Origin: Liolophura sinensis
Taxonomy: Eukaryota > Mollusca > Polyplacophora > Chitonida > Chitonidae
Length of the DNA: 64,000 nt
Assembly: GCF_032854445.1 (NCBI RefSeq)
Contig: NC_088304.1
Location: forward strand, 29,087,732 to 29,151,731
Direction: 5' to 3'
A model generated the notes under the pieces. That model had not been told where the DNA came from. It saw only the letters and a list, made by a program, of their open reading frames with translations, and ran no database searches. Below are positions 33,997 through 59,847 of this stretch, piece after piece. Positions within the stretch are counted from its first letter, which is position 1. Every line of letters starts with the position of its first letter. The position numbers and the translations under genes are program-made.

Positions 33997-34158
33997 AGTG
34001 AGTGAGTGAGTGAAAGTTTTAACGTCGCTTTCAACAATATTTCAGTTTTATCGCGACAATAAAACGTCAAGTAGTCGATCTACTACGGATAATTCATTTA
34101 CTATTCAGTTAAAAAGGACACCAGAAGTCACATAACAAACACAGACGGTAGTTTAAAA

Positions 34159-37100
34159 TTACAGCTTTCCTGCCATACCAATGGCAGAGAGAAAATCAAA
34201 AATAGTATCACTTTCTACAGAATTGAAAAGTTCTGAAAGAGAGCTTACGTGATAAAAGGAATCTCGTACAGGAGCAAAGTCACCACAGTCAAGCAATATG
34301 TGCTTGACTGTGAACCGTTGATCACAAGCAAAGCAATGAGGAACATCTTCTCCTTTTAACAAATACCATGCGTAGCACGTGTGTGACCGATACGACACCT
34401 CCTCAGAATGCAAGAGCGGAGACGATGCCGTGAAAGGGAAGGCGCTGGACCAACAAACTGACGAATATCATGCAGTTTGTTGGTTGTCTGGTCATCCTAT
34501 TGAGCCTGAAACAAGCGCTTGATATAGGAGCAAATAAGTGAACGCAAGTCTGAATATGGAACGTCAGTTTGGATAGAAACGGAATGCAAAGCCGCCTTCG
34601 CGGCTTCATCTGCAGCAGTATTCCCAGGGATACCCATATGCCCGGGCACCCAACAAAAGACAATGATAAAATCTTCATTAAGTCGTTTAAACATCTCCCT
34701 GATAGACAGAATGTCTGGATGTACAGGCGAACTAGCCCGAATTGGCTGGAGGCAGGAAAGGGAGTCAGAGCAGATGAGAAAATTCTGCTACCTCCTAGCT
34801 CTGGAATGGACCGAAGTGCGCACAAAATTGCCTTGGCTTCCACAGTAAATACAGAACAGAAATTTGGAAACCGAGTTGAAACGGTTCTGGGTCCAAGGAC
34901 AGCGGCAGAAGCCACGCCATCATCATTCTTGGAACCGTCATTCAATATGCGGTGATAAAATGGATACTTTGAACACATATTACTAAACTCCTGCTGGTAT
35001 ACTAAAGGGTTGGTGGAAGATTTCTTCAGGGAGGAAAGCCAGGTATCAACCTGAGGCTCAGGACATAACCACGGTGGATCTTCCTGGATGCGTATGGGGG
35101 TGATAGTATCCAGCCCAAGTCCAGCTGCTTGCACATGTTCCTGGATGCGGACGCCCAGTGGAGGAACAATGGATGGCTTCTGAGCATATAAGTCTTCAAA
35201 TTCCAGATGGAAGACACAATCAAAGGCTGGGTTGGATGGATTGGCTCTCAGCTTGATGATATACTGTAAGGATAGTTAAGTTCTTCGAAGCTCCAGGGGA
35301 GGCTCGTTTGCTTCAACATACAGACTCTCCACAGGAGAGGTACGGAAAGCACCTAAGCACAACCGTAGGGCTTGGTGATGTACAGTATTGAGTTTCTTCA
35401 ACTGGGAGCGTGACGCACCTCCATAAACACTGCAGGCATGGTCTAGCTTAGAAAGAATCAGTGCTCGATAGAGCTGAAGTAGGGTTTCATGATCCCCTCC
35501 CCATCGAGCAATAGAGACAACCTTCAAAATATCAAGCGCCTTTAGGCATCTGGCTCTAAGATAATTAATGTGAGATTTAAATGTAAGGTGCTTATCGAAG
35601 ATCACCCCGAGGAATTTTGCCTCCGGCACAACCTTGATGGGGGATCCATCTAAAAATACCTTGGGGTCTTCATGTGGGAAGTACTTCCGACAAAAGTGTA
35701 CACAGTTAGTCTTCGACTTGGAGAATTTAAATCCGTTCTGCAGTGCCCAGGCATGGATTTTGTTAAGGCAAATCTGCAGCTGTCTCTCAATAGTCTGCAT
35801 ACCTTTGCCTCGACAAGAGATACCAAGATCGTCCACAAAAAGGGATGCATTCATACTAGGAGATAAAACTCTAGCAAGGCTATTAATCTTAATGCTAAAG
35901 AGAGTAACTGATAAAATGCTGCCTTGAGGAACCCCCTGGTCTTGTTCAAAGTAGTCAGATAGGGTAGCCCCAAGCCGAACTTGGAAGTGACGATGGTCTA
36001 AGAATTTAAGAATAAAGTCAGGAAGCCGACCTCTAAGTCCAAATCCATGCATATCTTTCATAATGCCATATTTCCAAGTAGTGTCATATGCCTTTTCCAG
36101 ATCAAAAAAGACAGATACGACATGGTCACGATTAATAAAGCATTCTAGACGAACAAGGTGATCAACAGTACTGCGATTCTTTCGAAATACACATTGAATG
36201 TCGCTTATCAACTCATTAGTCTCCAAAAACCAAACTAAGCGATCGTTAATCATCCTCTCCATAGTCTTGCATACACAACTGGTTAAGGAAATAGGACGAT
36301 AGTTATTTGGATCGGTAGAATCCTTTCCGGGCTTTGGGATGGGGACAATAATAGGGTTTTGCCATGAGGCAGGAAAATTCCCGGAAATCCAAATGGTATT
36401 AAAAATTCCAAGAAGCACCCTCAAGGAAGATTCTGGAAGGTGTCGTAAAAGCTGATAGTGGATATCATCTGGCCATGGAGTTGAGTCATGGGCCTTGCTA
36501 AGGGATGCGATAGTTCATGTAGAGAAAATGTAGCATTGTAATATTCTTCATTTGAGGATGTAAAATCAAGAGGACTTGCCCCGGTCCGTTCCTTGTTACG
36601 CTGGAACTGAGGCAAGTAATTATCTGAAGACGAATGGTGCGCAAAAGAAGCGCCCAACCTATTGGCTATGTCAAGTTTTTCTGTCAAAGAATTATTCCCG
36701 TCTTTAAGATGATTGACAGTGACATTGGATCCCTTACCTTTGATGCGTTGGATCATATTGCAGACTTTTGACATAGGGGTAAGATGATTAATCTTAGAAA
36801 CATAACGTTTCCAAGAGTCACGTTTGGACTGTTTGATAGTCCTATGAGCTTTAGCTCGAGTACGCCTAACATCGTCTAAATTACCGGGAGATGGTCTACA
36901 TCGGTACACGCGCTCAGCACGTTTCCTGAAACGCCTAGCTCGTTTACAGTCCTCCGTGAACCACGGTTTCTTAATACAAGGAACCGCACATGATTTCGGG
37001 ATACATTTGGACGCTACATCGATTAGCTGATCCGAGAATAACTGGATAGGATCAACTGCATCAAGAAAAAGGTCGCTAGTAAGTGTTTCACCACACAGAA

Positions 37101-37818
37101 CAGCAAAGCAGGGCCAGTCTGCTTTATCATAATTAAAGCGTGGAAGGGAGGAAGATACCGGCTCCTCAAGGGTAAGTATGGTGGGGAAGTGGTCGCTTCC
37201 GCACAGATCATCATGGACGCTCCAGCTGAATTCCGATCTTAGCCCTGCATCAGCCAGAGCTAAATCAAGGACCGAATAAATTCCCTTTGCAGGATGAAGG
37301 TAAGTATGTGTGCCATCATTTAAGACGTATAGAGAGTTATTAGATATAAAATCCTCCAATACAGAGCCCTTCTGGTTACGTTTAGAGTCACCCCAGAGAA
37401 CACTATGGGCATTAAAGTCACCCAAAAGAAGACACAGTTTAGGTAATTGATCATATAAATTTTGCAGCTCTTGTTGGTGAAGAGTAGAAGAAGGTGGTAT
37501 ATAAATAGAACAGATTGTTAATACTATACCCAGTGTGATACGCACCGCCACCGCCTGCAAATCGGTGTTCAGTGCCATTCTATTGTGTATTACACCCTGC
37601 CTAATCAAAAGAGAAGAACCCCCTGATGCCTTTCCATTCGTAGACGTGGCAACAGCGTGATGAGATACATAACCTCGACATTGATAACTAGGATCAGTCA
37701 TCAGAGTTTCCTGCAAGCTTAAAGCTACAGGATTGAGGTCTTGAGCTAACATCTGGAGCTCTGCGACGTTACACCTCAACCCTCTACAGTTCCACTGTAA
37801 GATTTTTGTAGTAGCCAT
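34159..37818 (-). pseudogene. LINE ORF2: endonuclease, reverse transcriptase, RNase H (interrupted)
   Basis: From 37818 the AP-endonuclease shows WNCRGL, LQET, SGGSSLLIR, YIPPSS, LGDFNAH and GSDHFPT. RT follows with IPKPGKD, YRPISLTS, FFDLEKAYDT, GVPQGS and the catalytic FVDDLG. RNase H has NDGSKND, FTVEAKA, ICSDSLSC and PGHMGIPGNTAADEA. A Cys/His segment near 34320 (CFACDQRFTVKHILLDCGDF) ends the protein, as in related elements. Breaks: a frameshift near 36508 between endonuclease and RT, an in-frame TAA at about 35276-35278, a frameshift near 34780 inside RNase H, a TAG near 34498 and a frameshift near 34345. The protein would make and insert element cDNA at nicked target DNA; this copy cannot. 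Confidence 0.92.
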
Positions 37819-37827
37819 TATTAATAT

Positions 37828-39351
37828 TTATTTGTTCTTTTTCTTTTTTCTGGACTTCTTGTACATCGCTGCCTTACGCTCAGCAAAATCCTCCTGTGAC
37901 AACGTTATCAACTTCCTCTGCTTTTTAACCTTGTCAACTTTAGAGTCTCGTCGCAATGTGCGATAATACGACCCCACGGATGTTGAGACAGGTACCAAGA
38001 CCTCACCCTTGCCATTGGTATAGGCAGGCAAGTCTTCGGGTGCATCCATTTCCGAAAGAGATTCCTCCATATTGGATTCTCCACCAGCCCTAGACATATC
38101 AGATTGCTGAGAGCTTCCCTGAGGATCAAGGCAATCTGCTATATCTCTAGTGTCTAACTGTGACACTGTAGACGGGTCAGGGCTGAACGTGCTACCCCAT
38201 AAGGACGGGCTCTTACCAAGTGCACCTTTGGAGGGCGTCACGCCACTGGATTGCGTCTCCTTAATGCAGGATGGCGTAGTATTCGAAATTTCTGACGATC
38301 TAGGGGGTGAGGAGGAATTCGAGTTTTAATTTATACGGACAACCCACTCCGGGCTATTTGACGTCTGAGATGCCTCGCAAAGGCTCTGGGGCCCACCTAC
38401 TACTGGCGATTCGCTTAACTTCCTGACCTTATTTGTAGCATCAATGCGCTTATTTCGAATCTTTTTGCTGGAGGACATGGAGTTAGTGACAACTTGCCAC
38501 TCTCCAGCTTCCTCATTGTCAGCAGCAGAGTTATCCAAAGTCCCTTTATTTTGTTGACTGGAAGGAACAGACTCGCCAGAAACCCCAATTTCCATATCAT
38601 TCCCATGTCCCTCACTATAATTACCATCATCATCTCCTCGACCTTCATTCTCATCTTTATTGTCACCTTCAACTTCATAAACATTACTATCTTTATCATC
38701 ATCATCATTATCATTGCAATCGTTATCGTCATTATCGCCATTGTCATTTTCATCGCTCAACGGGCAGCCCTTTTGAAAGTGACCTGCTTGTTTACACTTG
38801 AGGCATTTATCCTTTAAAGGACAGTCGGCCTTGAAATGTTCTGCGCTATCACAGATGTGACAGGCACGGACCTGACCTCTGTACCACAAAGGAATTCTAA
38901 ACTTCCCAACCGAAATTGATTGTGGAATGATCTCCGTCACACCACTCATGTAAATACGGCGCATACCATTCTCAAGTGACCTATCAAAAAGGTAATGTTC
39001 CCGGCTGACGTGATGGACCGTGCCATACCGGGACATCAAGCCTCGAATAGTGTCATCGGGCACCTCGATCGGACATCGAGATCTAACCAGGAGCCTTTGC
39101 TCCTCCACATCATATATTGGACAATCTACCCCGTTAAATGAGAAGCCGCTAGTCAACAGCTGTTCCTTCACAGTTTGCGTAGCCACTGTAACATTCCAGA
39201 CATCTCTAGAGACATTGATTAGTCCCCTTAGGACATTAGGCCCACTCCCCACTAACTCCTTTAGCCGATTGTATACTTCAACCGGTTGTACACCTCCTTG
39301 TATTACAAGCTTAAGGCTTAAGGGTCTATTTACTCGCCCTGCCCACAACAT
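37828..39351 (-). pseudogene. LINE ORF1: gag-like nucleic-acid-binding protein, split by one in-frame stop
   Basis: ORF1 starts at 39351 (MLWAGRVNRP). An N-terminal ~180-residue region of RRM-like character is followed by two zinc knuckles of the C-X2-C-X4-H-X4-C type (CHICDSAEHFKADC and CLKCKQAGHFQKGC), a very acidic Asp/Asn-rich stretch and a Ser-rich part. A TAA at 38326-38328 closes it after 341 codons, but the same frame continues for ~165 codons to 37828 and ends in a Lys-rich tail (KKSRKKKKNK). It is probably one ~507-residue ORF1 with a nonsense mutation. ORF2 begins only 10 bases later, typical of elements that re-initiate translation. Confidence 0.88.
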
Positions 39352-39611
39352 TGTGGGCCAGGGCGAGAACTACTACCCTAAAGAGAGGACCACAACTATG
39401 CGTTTGGAACAATGTGGATGCTGAGTGCAAAATAGATACGATATTACAAAGTGGAAATGCACTAAACTATGTACAGGCTATTTACAGAGAGGCTAGTGAA
39501 TACGTCCTGCCTCTAAGAGTGACAGAACGTAATGTCACACCACCTTCAGACTGGGTGACCACTAAACAAAAGCTGAGAGCGCAAAGGCTAGTTCCACGGC
39601 CAGCCGGACTT

Positions 39612-42275
39612 CAGGTAAATTGGGGTAGCCCAGGCAAACTGGAGTAGCCAAGGTAAACTGTAGTAGCTCAGGCTCACTTGAGTAGCCCAGGCCCACTGGA
39701 GTAGCTCAGGTAAACTGGAGTAGCTGAGGTAAACTAGAATAGCCCAGGTAAACTGGACTACACAAAGCAAACTGGAGTAGCCCAGGTAAACTTAAGTAGC
39801 CAAAGGTAAAATCAAGTAGCCCCAGGTAAATTGGGGTAGCCCAGGCAAACTGGAGTAGCCCAGCTAAACTGGAGTACGCCAGGCAAACTGGAGTAGCCCA
39901 GGCAACTGGAGTACCCTAGGCAAACTGGGGTTGTCCAGGAAAACTGGAGTAGCAGAGGCAAATTGGAGCAGCGGAAGGTAAAATTAAAGCTGTCAACTGG
40001 AGCAGGCCAGATAAATTGAAGTAGCCCAAGTAAACTGAAGTACCCCAGGCAAACTGGAGTAGCCCAGGAAAACTAGAGTAGTCCAGGCTCACTGGAGTAG
40101 CCCAGGAAAACTCGAGTAGCCCAGGCCCACTGGAGTAGCCCAGGTAAACTCGAGTAGCCCAAGGTAAACTGGTGTAGCCCAGGCAAACTGGAGTAGCGCA
40201 GGTAAACTGGAGTAGCGCAGGTAAACTGAAGTAGCCCAGGTAAACTGGAGTACCCAAGGCAACCTCGAGTAGCCCAGGTAAACTGAAGTACCCCAGGCAA
40301 ACTGGAGTAGCCAGGGCAACTGGAGTACCCCAGGTTAACTGGAGTTGTCCAGGAAAACTGGAGTAGCAGAGGCAAATTGGAGCAGCAGAAGGTAAAATTT
40401 GAAGCTGTCAACTTGACCAGGCCAGGTAAACTGAAGTAGCCGAGGTAAACTGGAGTAACCCAGGCAAACTGGAGTAGCCCAGAAAAACTCGAGTAGCCCA
40501 GAAAAACTTGAGTAGCCGAGGCCCACTGGAGTAGCCCAGGTAAACTGGAGTAGCCCAAGGTAAACTGGTGTAGCACAGGCAAACTGGAGTAGCTCAGGTA
40601 AACTGGAGTAGCCCAGGTAAACCGAAGTAGCCCATGTAATCTGGAGTAGCTCAGGGTAAACTGGAGTAGCTTATTTAAACTGAAGTAGCTCAGGTAAACT
40701 CAAGTAGCCCAGGTAAATTGGAGTAGCCCAGGCAAACTGGAGTAGCCCAGGTAAACTCAAGTAGCCCAGGCAATCTCGAGTATTCCAGGTAAACTGGAAT
40801 AGCCCAGGCAAACTGGAGAAGCCCAGGGGAAACTCGAGTAGCCCAGGCAAACTGAAGTACCCCAGGCTCACTGGAGTAGCCCAGGCCCACTGGAGTAGCC
40901 TAGGTAAACTGAAGTAGCCCAGGTAAACTGGAGTACCCCAGGCGAACTGAAGGATCCCAGGCTCACTGGAGTAGCCCAGGCCCACTGGAGTAGCCCAGGT
41001 AAACTGCTGTAGCCCAGGTAAACTGCAGTAGCCCAGGCAAACTGGAGAAACCCAGGTAAACTCGAGCAGCCCAGGTAAACTGAAATACTCCAGGCAAACT
41101 GGAGTAGCCCAGGCAAACTGGAGTACCCCAGGCAAAGTGAAGCACCCCAGGCTCACTGGAGTAGACCAGGCCCACTGGAGTAGCCCAGGTAAACTGCAGT
41201 AGCCCAGGTAAACTGGAGTAGCACAGGTAAACTCAAGTAGCCCAAGGTGAACGGGTGTAGCCCAGGTAAACTGGAGTAGCCCAGGTAATCTGGCGTACCC
41301 CAGGCAAACTGGAGTATCCCAGGCAAACTGCAGTAGCCCAGGTAAACTGGAGTACCCAGGGTAAACTGGAGTAGCCCAGGCAAACTAGAGTGCCCCGGGT
41401 AATCTGGAGTAGCCCAAGGTAAACTGGTGTACCAGGTAAACTGGAGTACCTCAATTAAACTGGAGTAGCCCCGGCAATCTCGAGTATCCTAGGTAAACTG
41501 GAGTAGCCCAGGCTCACTGGAGTAGCCCAGGCCCACTGGAATAGCCCAGGTAAACTCAAGTAGCCCAAGGTAAACTGGTGTAGACCAGGTAAACTCGAGT
41601 ACCTGAAGTAAACTGAAGTAGCCCAGGCCCATTGGAGTAGCCCAGGTAAACTGCAGTAGCCCAGGTAAACTGGAGCAGCCCAGGTAAACTCAAGTAGCCC
41701 AAGGTAAAATTGGAGTAGCCCAGGCAAACTGGAGTACCCCAGGTAAACTGGAGTACCCCAGATAAACTGGAGTACCCCAGATAAACTGGAGTAGCCCAGG
41801 CAAACTGGAGTAGCCCAGGTAATCTGGGGTAGCCCAAGGTAAACTGGAGTACCAGGTAAAGTGAAGTACCCCAAGTAATCTGGAGTAGCCGAGGCAAACT
41901 GGAGTAGCCCAGGTAAACTGGATTATTCCAGGTAAACCGGAGTAGCCCATGTGAACCTGAGTAGCCCAGGTAAACTCAAGTAGCCCAGGCAAACTCGAGT
42001 ACCCCAGTTAAAGTGGAGTATCCCAGGTAAACTGGAGTAGCCCAGGCAAACTGGAGTACCCTAGGTAATCTGCAGTAGCCCAAGGTAAACTGGTGTACCA
42101 GGTAAATTGGAGTAGCCCAGGCAAACTGGAGTAGCCCAGGTAAACTGGAGTACCCCAGGTAATCTGCAGTAGCCCAAGGTAAACTGGTGTACCAGGTAAA
42201 CTGGAGTACCCCAGGTAATCTGGATTAGCCCAGGAAGCTGGGGTAGCCCAGGTAAACTGGAGTAGACCATGAACA
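39612..42275. repeat. 19-bp satellite array, right part, ~140 units
   Basis: Unit 'gtagcccaggcaaactgga' with frequent c/t and g/c variants and occasional 20-bp units. Larger motifs (such as 'ggcaaattggagcagc' plus 'agaaggtaaaatt') recur around 39958 and 40370, suggesting segmental duplication. Many overlapping minus-strand frames (LPGLLQFAWATPVYLGYSS type) result from the repeat and are not genes. Confidence 0.95.
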
Positions 42276-43146
42276 AGTTACTCCCACACGATCTGTCTCA
42301 CATGACAAGGTTTTATGCATTCGTTGGGATCAATTTCATAGCAATCTAAAGCTAGACCCCTGTACATGCTATTAATTTTTACATTCAACAGACCTACATA
42401 GGGTTGTTTATATTGACCGACTTAGATAGAGAAATTGTCCAGAAATATAGCCTTCCTCGGTACATGACAAACTAAGTTATTTTCGACATTTATCAAAATG
42501 ACGAAATAACAAGGTCAACAAAATTTGGACTAGCATAATTCGTCCGTTTGATTTATGTATGTAAGAAATTAAATGGAAATCAGATCTTAGTTATGTCTAA
42601 CATGTTTTCAATCTAAGAAGATTTCTGCCAACATATATGAACACTCTTAATGTGATTGGCCGACTCCAACCTGAGAGAGGAGTGAAAAAGCCATTTAACC
42701 ACCACAATATGCAGTAGGGCCTACATATCCCATATACAGTAAGCCCCACGTCCATCTTTGGGAAGAGTCTGGCTGTCTTATTTGTCAACGAAGAGCCCAC
42801 AAAGTCTAGAATTACTTCTGCTACGTTCGCACCTATTTATATTACCTATTCCATATAACTAATTGATTGCTTGAGCACATTTATTTGTTTGTTTTTGTAC
42901 TTTAACCGTGGCGGTTCGCCACAAAATCCGTCCTTCCCCAACGTAAAAGAAATAACGTGCGGCAGCCTTGTTTTATACGAAACAGTGGCTAACTGAAGTA
43001 ACTGATATATCCACGTGTCACGGATCAGCCTGTCTCCTTGTTTTGCATAATAATAGTGAGTCCGATTTAGCGTCATCTCCGACAAGGCTGACTGAAAGCT
43101 GACGTCTTGCTCATGTGACAAGGAAGTTGAACCTACTTTTGTTACT
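42276..43146. other. Upstream region of the SAP-VMP1 gene
   Basis: No exon recognised. The last 150 bases are less AT-rich and contain an E-box and a CRE-like site, consistent with a promoter or 5' UTR. The minus-strand open frame at 42846-43121 has no recognised domain. Confidence 0.4.
43012..43017. promoter_or_regulatory. CACGTG E-box upstream of the SAP-VMP1 gene
   Basis: CACGTG sits 130 bases before the first ATG, in 'atccacgtgtcacgg'. In vertebrates MiT/TFE factors act on autophagy and lysosome genes through CLEAR sites built around this core. A TGACGTC CRE-like site follows at 43100-43106. A 6-bp match is weak evidence and function is inference. Confidence 0.25.
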
Positions 43147-44123
43147 ATGACCTCTCGCTCGACGGGATATGACCCGGATTTTAGATCGCTAACAGTCGCT
43201 CAACTGAGAGACGAGTTGAAGAAACGTGGTCTGTCAACGAAAGGATTGAAGAAGGATTTGGTGAGAAAATTGTCTATACCGGTAAAAAAACAATACGTAG
43301 ACCGTCTTTTATCCAATTATCCTTGAATCATTGTGATTTGAAACAGTTGTTAAATTAGTCTGGAATGCTGGTGACACAGCTGTTGCGTGAAGCATGTCTC
43401 AGTGGGCAGGGTGGTGCGGGGGGATAGCCTATGTTTTGATGTGTTGTTGTTGTTGCAGTGGAGACCTGTCAGTTAGACAACTGATTTAATTTTTATAGGA
43501 TCTGTTCCCCTAACAGCATCCGTGGACAGTTGTAAGGACTAGATAGATCGTTTTGTTAGACAGTGAGCCCCTTCTCATTCTGAAAAGCTTAAGCTGGTTC
43601 TTCAATGAATTGGCGTACCACGTAGGCCTACTTGATAGCACCATCATCATTAAAATTCCCGTCCACATGTTCAAATCCAGATCTCTCGTGCTTTGGTTGC
43701 AGCTTTACGTTAGGAAGTTTGTTGGGTACCGGACAAGCAGTGGGTCGGCCTCAGGCACTCTGGTTTCCCCTACCTGTAAACTTAATTGATAATTGTTGAT
43801 CTCATGAGACGCATTTCAAAAGTCCTGCAAGCTCATGCAGATATGGACGAGACAGGGTGGAGGCTCTCTCAAACTAACGCAAAAAGTTGAGATTTTACAG
43901 TACTTTCTAGATTGAGTATACATCTTGCATAGCCGATTCCTGGCCCAATGGTGCCGTCAGCAGCTGCTGTAAAATCACGTCTTTTATCTGCGTTAGTTTA
44001 TGAGATCCTCCACCCTGTCTCGTCCAAACTTGAGAGATTCATGAAATACTGACTCGGTTTGTTGGTGAGCATCAATCAGATTTAATTGAATAAACAACAG
44101 CTGAAAACATGAAAATATTTCAG

Positions 44124-57532
<13,409 letters not shown>

Positions 57533-59755
57533 AAATCTCCAGCCAAGCAACCTCAAACAAGAAACCTCTCCCAACATTCCCAATCCAACAACCAACCAGC
57601 ATTTTTCTATTTATCGCTTGATAATTATTTCTGACCTGCAATGATTTTGTCATTGTATATTCTTCTCTTCTTTATTTTCAAAGTTTAACTTTCCTAACTC
57701 TTTGGCAGTGTGTGAAGATATTTATGAATTATCAGTCATTTAGTTTATTTCACGATTGTTTTCTTACATTCCCATAAAACCTGTTAGATTATAGTATGAA
57801 GCATGGGTATATAAAGCTATAGTACATGGTCGTATTTGATGTATGACTTGTCAGAGGATCGCCCGTGGCTAAGTTACCTTCTTTGCCTGATTCTCCTAAG
57901 TTTGTTGCCCATAGAAAGGTGTTTTGAGGTTGGGTGTCGACGGTAAGGTAATATTGTACTGGGGAAGAAAGTTTTAGCACCAAAAGTAATATTTTATGAA
58001 CTTCATTTGCCTTTAAATTTAACTTTTTGGATTGAATGTTTAGTTCTGATACAGCACCTAGTGGAATCTAAGCTGGGTGGATTGTGTCCTTTTTCAAATT
58101 AGAACAACGTGTTACAGCACACAACACATAAATGACATACCTTAAATGACTGTAAATTTCGTCCATGACTAACTGGCCCATTTGTCCTGATTCTGAGAGT
58201 TCTGTTGAGTTCAGAATGGTGACTTGAGGTTTGCTTGGAACATGGGATAATATTCTACTGGAAAATTGTAAGTTACAGCCCCAAACACAATATTTTGTGA
58301 CATTTATTTGCCTCTGAAAATGCACTTTGGTGGACAAAATTTTAGGTCATTTAGGGTAGATGTACGTGTAGGTGTACATGTGGATATACATGTACGTGTA
58401 GATGTACATGTATGCGTAAATGTACGTGTACATGTACGTGTGGATGCTGTGTGAACTAGTCATACGTATAATCTTTAAAACAAAGTTAGGTGTACCTTCG
58501 TGCTTGCAACATTTAGGTGTACCTTCATGCTTTCAACAATAAGGTGTACATTCATGCTTGCAACATCCAGGTGTACCTCCATGCTTGCAACATTTACATG
58601 TCAGCTTGGATCATGTATCATGTGACGCTTGCAACATGTACATGTAGGTTTACGTCTGCCCCCATAAATGCAACATTTATGTATACCTCCATACCTGCAA
58701 CATTTACCTGTAGGTTTGCGTGTACCTTCATGCTAGCAGCTACATTCAAATCATATCTTTGCTAGTAACAATCCAGTGTTACACATGGATTCTACTATGA
58801 TTCCGCAAGCATGGCATTTGCTTTTTATTGTTTTTTTTTTGTTTTTTTTAATTTTATTGAAATACTTATGTTTATCCTAGACAAAAGAAAATAGAAAGGA
58901 AAGAAGCTCCAAGTTTCCTATCCAGTGGAGTGGTTAGCAGCATGCTGGCTTAGATTTCACTTCACAGGACAGTGTAATGGGGATACCAGTTCTGTCCCAT
59001 TTGTTCAGCTAATTTCTGAAACTTTGTAGAAAGGCATTGTCTGGGTGATCATATTATAATATACATGAGAATGAAATTCTTTTTGCTGTAATTATGTGTA
59101 AAGATATTCAGAAAAAAGTACTTTGTTGCTATGGAGATTAACGGCTAATTGACTACCTGTATGTAAGGTATGGAGAAAATGGATATTTACGTAAAATTTG
59201 CTTTTTTGCAACATTTTTGATGTTTGTTACAAAAATCGTTTGTTGTATTGAAATTCAAGTTGTGTCAGTTCTGAACTGTAGTCAACTTTCCACGTGGGCA
59301 TCTCCAGGGTTGGGCGAACGTCGATTGATTTGGCCAGTTTGCATATAAGACTCTCGTGTGTTGGGTTTTTCCTTAGTTGCCAATTATGGGGTGCCACAGG
59401 ACGATACCTTATCCAGTGTACAACCACATTGGCCAAATGGTAAAATCTGCCTTGGGGTTGTTGGCAGGGAAATTTCTCTAAGCATGACAGCTTATGTAAG
59501 CCTTTTGCCCACGTGTTACAAACTGGTAACCACAGAAAATGGTTAAAGGGAAACTGACTTGTGTGTCGAGTATAAGGCTTTATGTGTACCAAATTCTCTC
59601 TGTTGCATTTGTACAAGTTGTATTTGCGCAAGTTGCATTTGTACAATTGGATGATATTGATTTATAACTTACGGTTTCTCAGTCGAAATAAATATGCAAA
59701 TATCAACCTATATATATATAATGGGACATAAGCCAAAAATATGTGTATCATTTTG
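57533..59755. other. VMP1 3' UTR/flank with short minisatellites
   Basis: No further coding exon recognised. At 58350-58450 a degenerate 'tgtacatgtacgtgtagatg' repeat occurs, and at 58485-58745 a ~27-bp repeat of the type 'gcaacatttaggtgtacctt' + 'catgctt'. An AATAAA lies near 59688; the true VMP1 poly(A) site is not evident. Confidence 0.45.
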
Positions 59756-59765
59756 TATGTATGTA

Positions 59766-59782
59766 GGTGTGTGTGTGTGTGT

Positions 59783-59845
<63 letters not shown>
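59766..59845. repeat. (GT)n-(AC)n-(AT)n compound microsatellite
   Basis: GT repeats turn directly into AC repeats and then AT repeats. The GT/AC junction makes a perfect inverted repeat able to form a hairpin or Z-DNA. Confidence 0.95.

Positions 59846-59847
<2 letters not shown>

Larger units (their letters stand above)
33997..39611 (-). mobile_element. I-superfamily non-LTR retrotransposon (LINE), degraded, 5.6 kb
   Basis: On the minus strand the order is 5' UTR, gag-like ORF1 with two CCHC knuckles, and ORF2 with AP-endonuclease, reverse transcriptase and RNase H. A 3' UTR follows, ending 'actgaaatattgttgaaagc', 'gacgttaaaac' and a tail of repeated ACTC. RNase H after the RT and the two-ORF layout fit the I group (I/Nimb-like); exact clade needs a tree. 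It sits inside a 19-bp array and is flanked on both sides by 'caggtaaattgg' (33985-33996 and 39612-39623), a likely 12-bp target-site duplication. The copy is near full length but inactive because of internal stops and frameshifts. Confidence 0.92.

Noticed and set aside
34569-34955. Plus-strand 128-codon frame opposite the LINE RNase H
   Set aside because: Antisense shadow of the RNase H coding region.
39588-42276. Many minus-strand frames with LPGLLQFAWATPVYLGYSS-like repeats
   Set aside because: Translation of the 19-bp satellite. The frames overlap each other and shift with each 20-bp unit, as expected of non-coding repeats.
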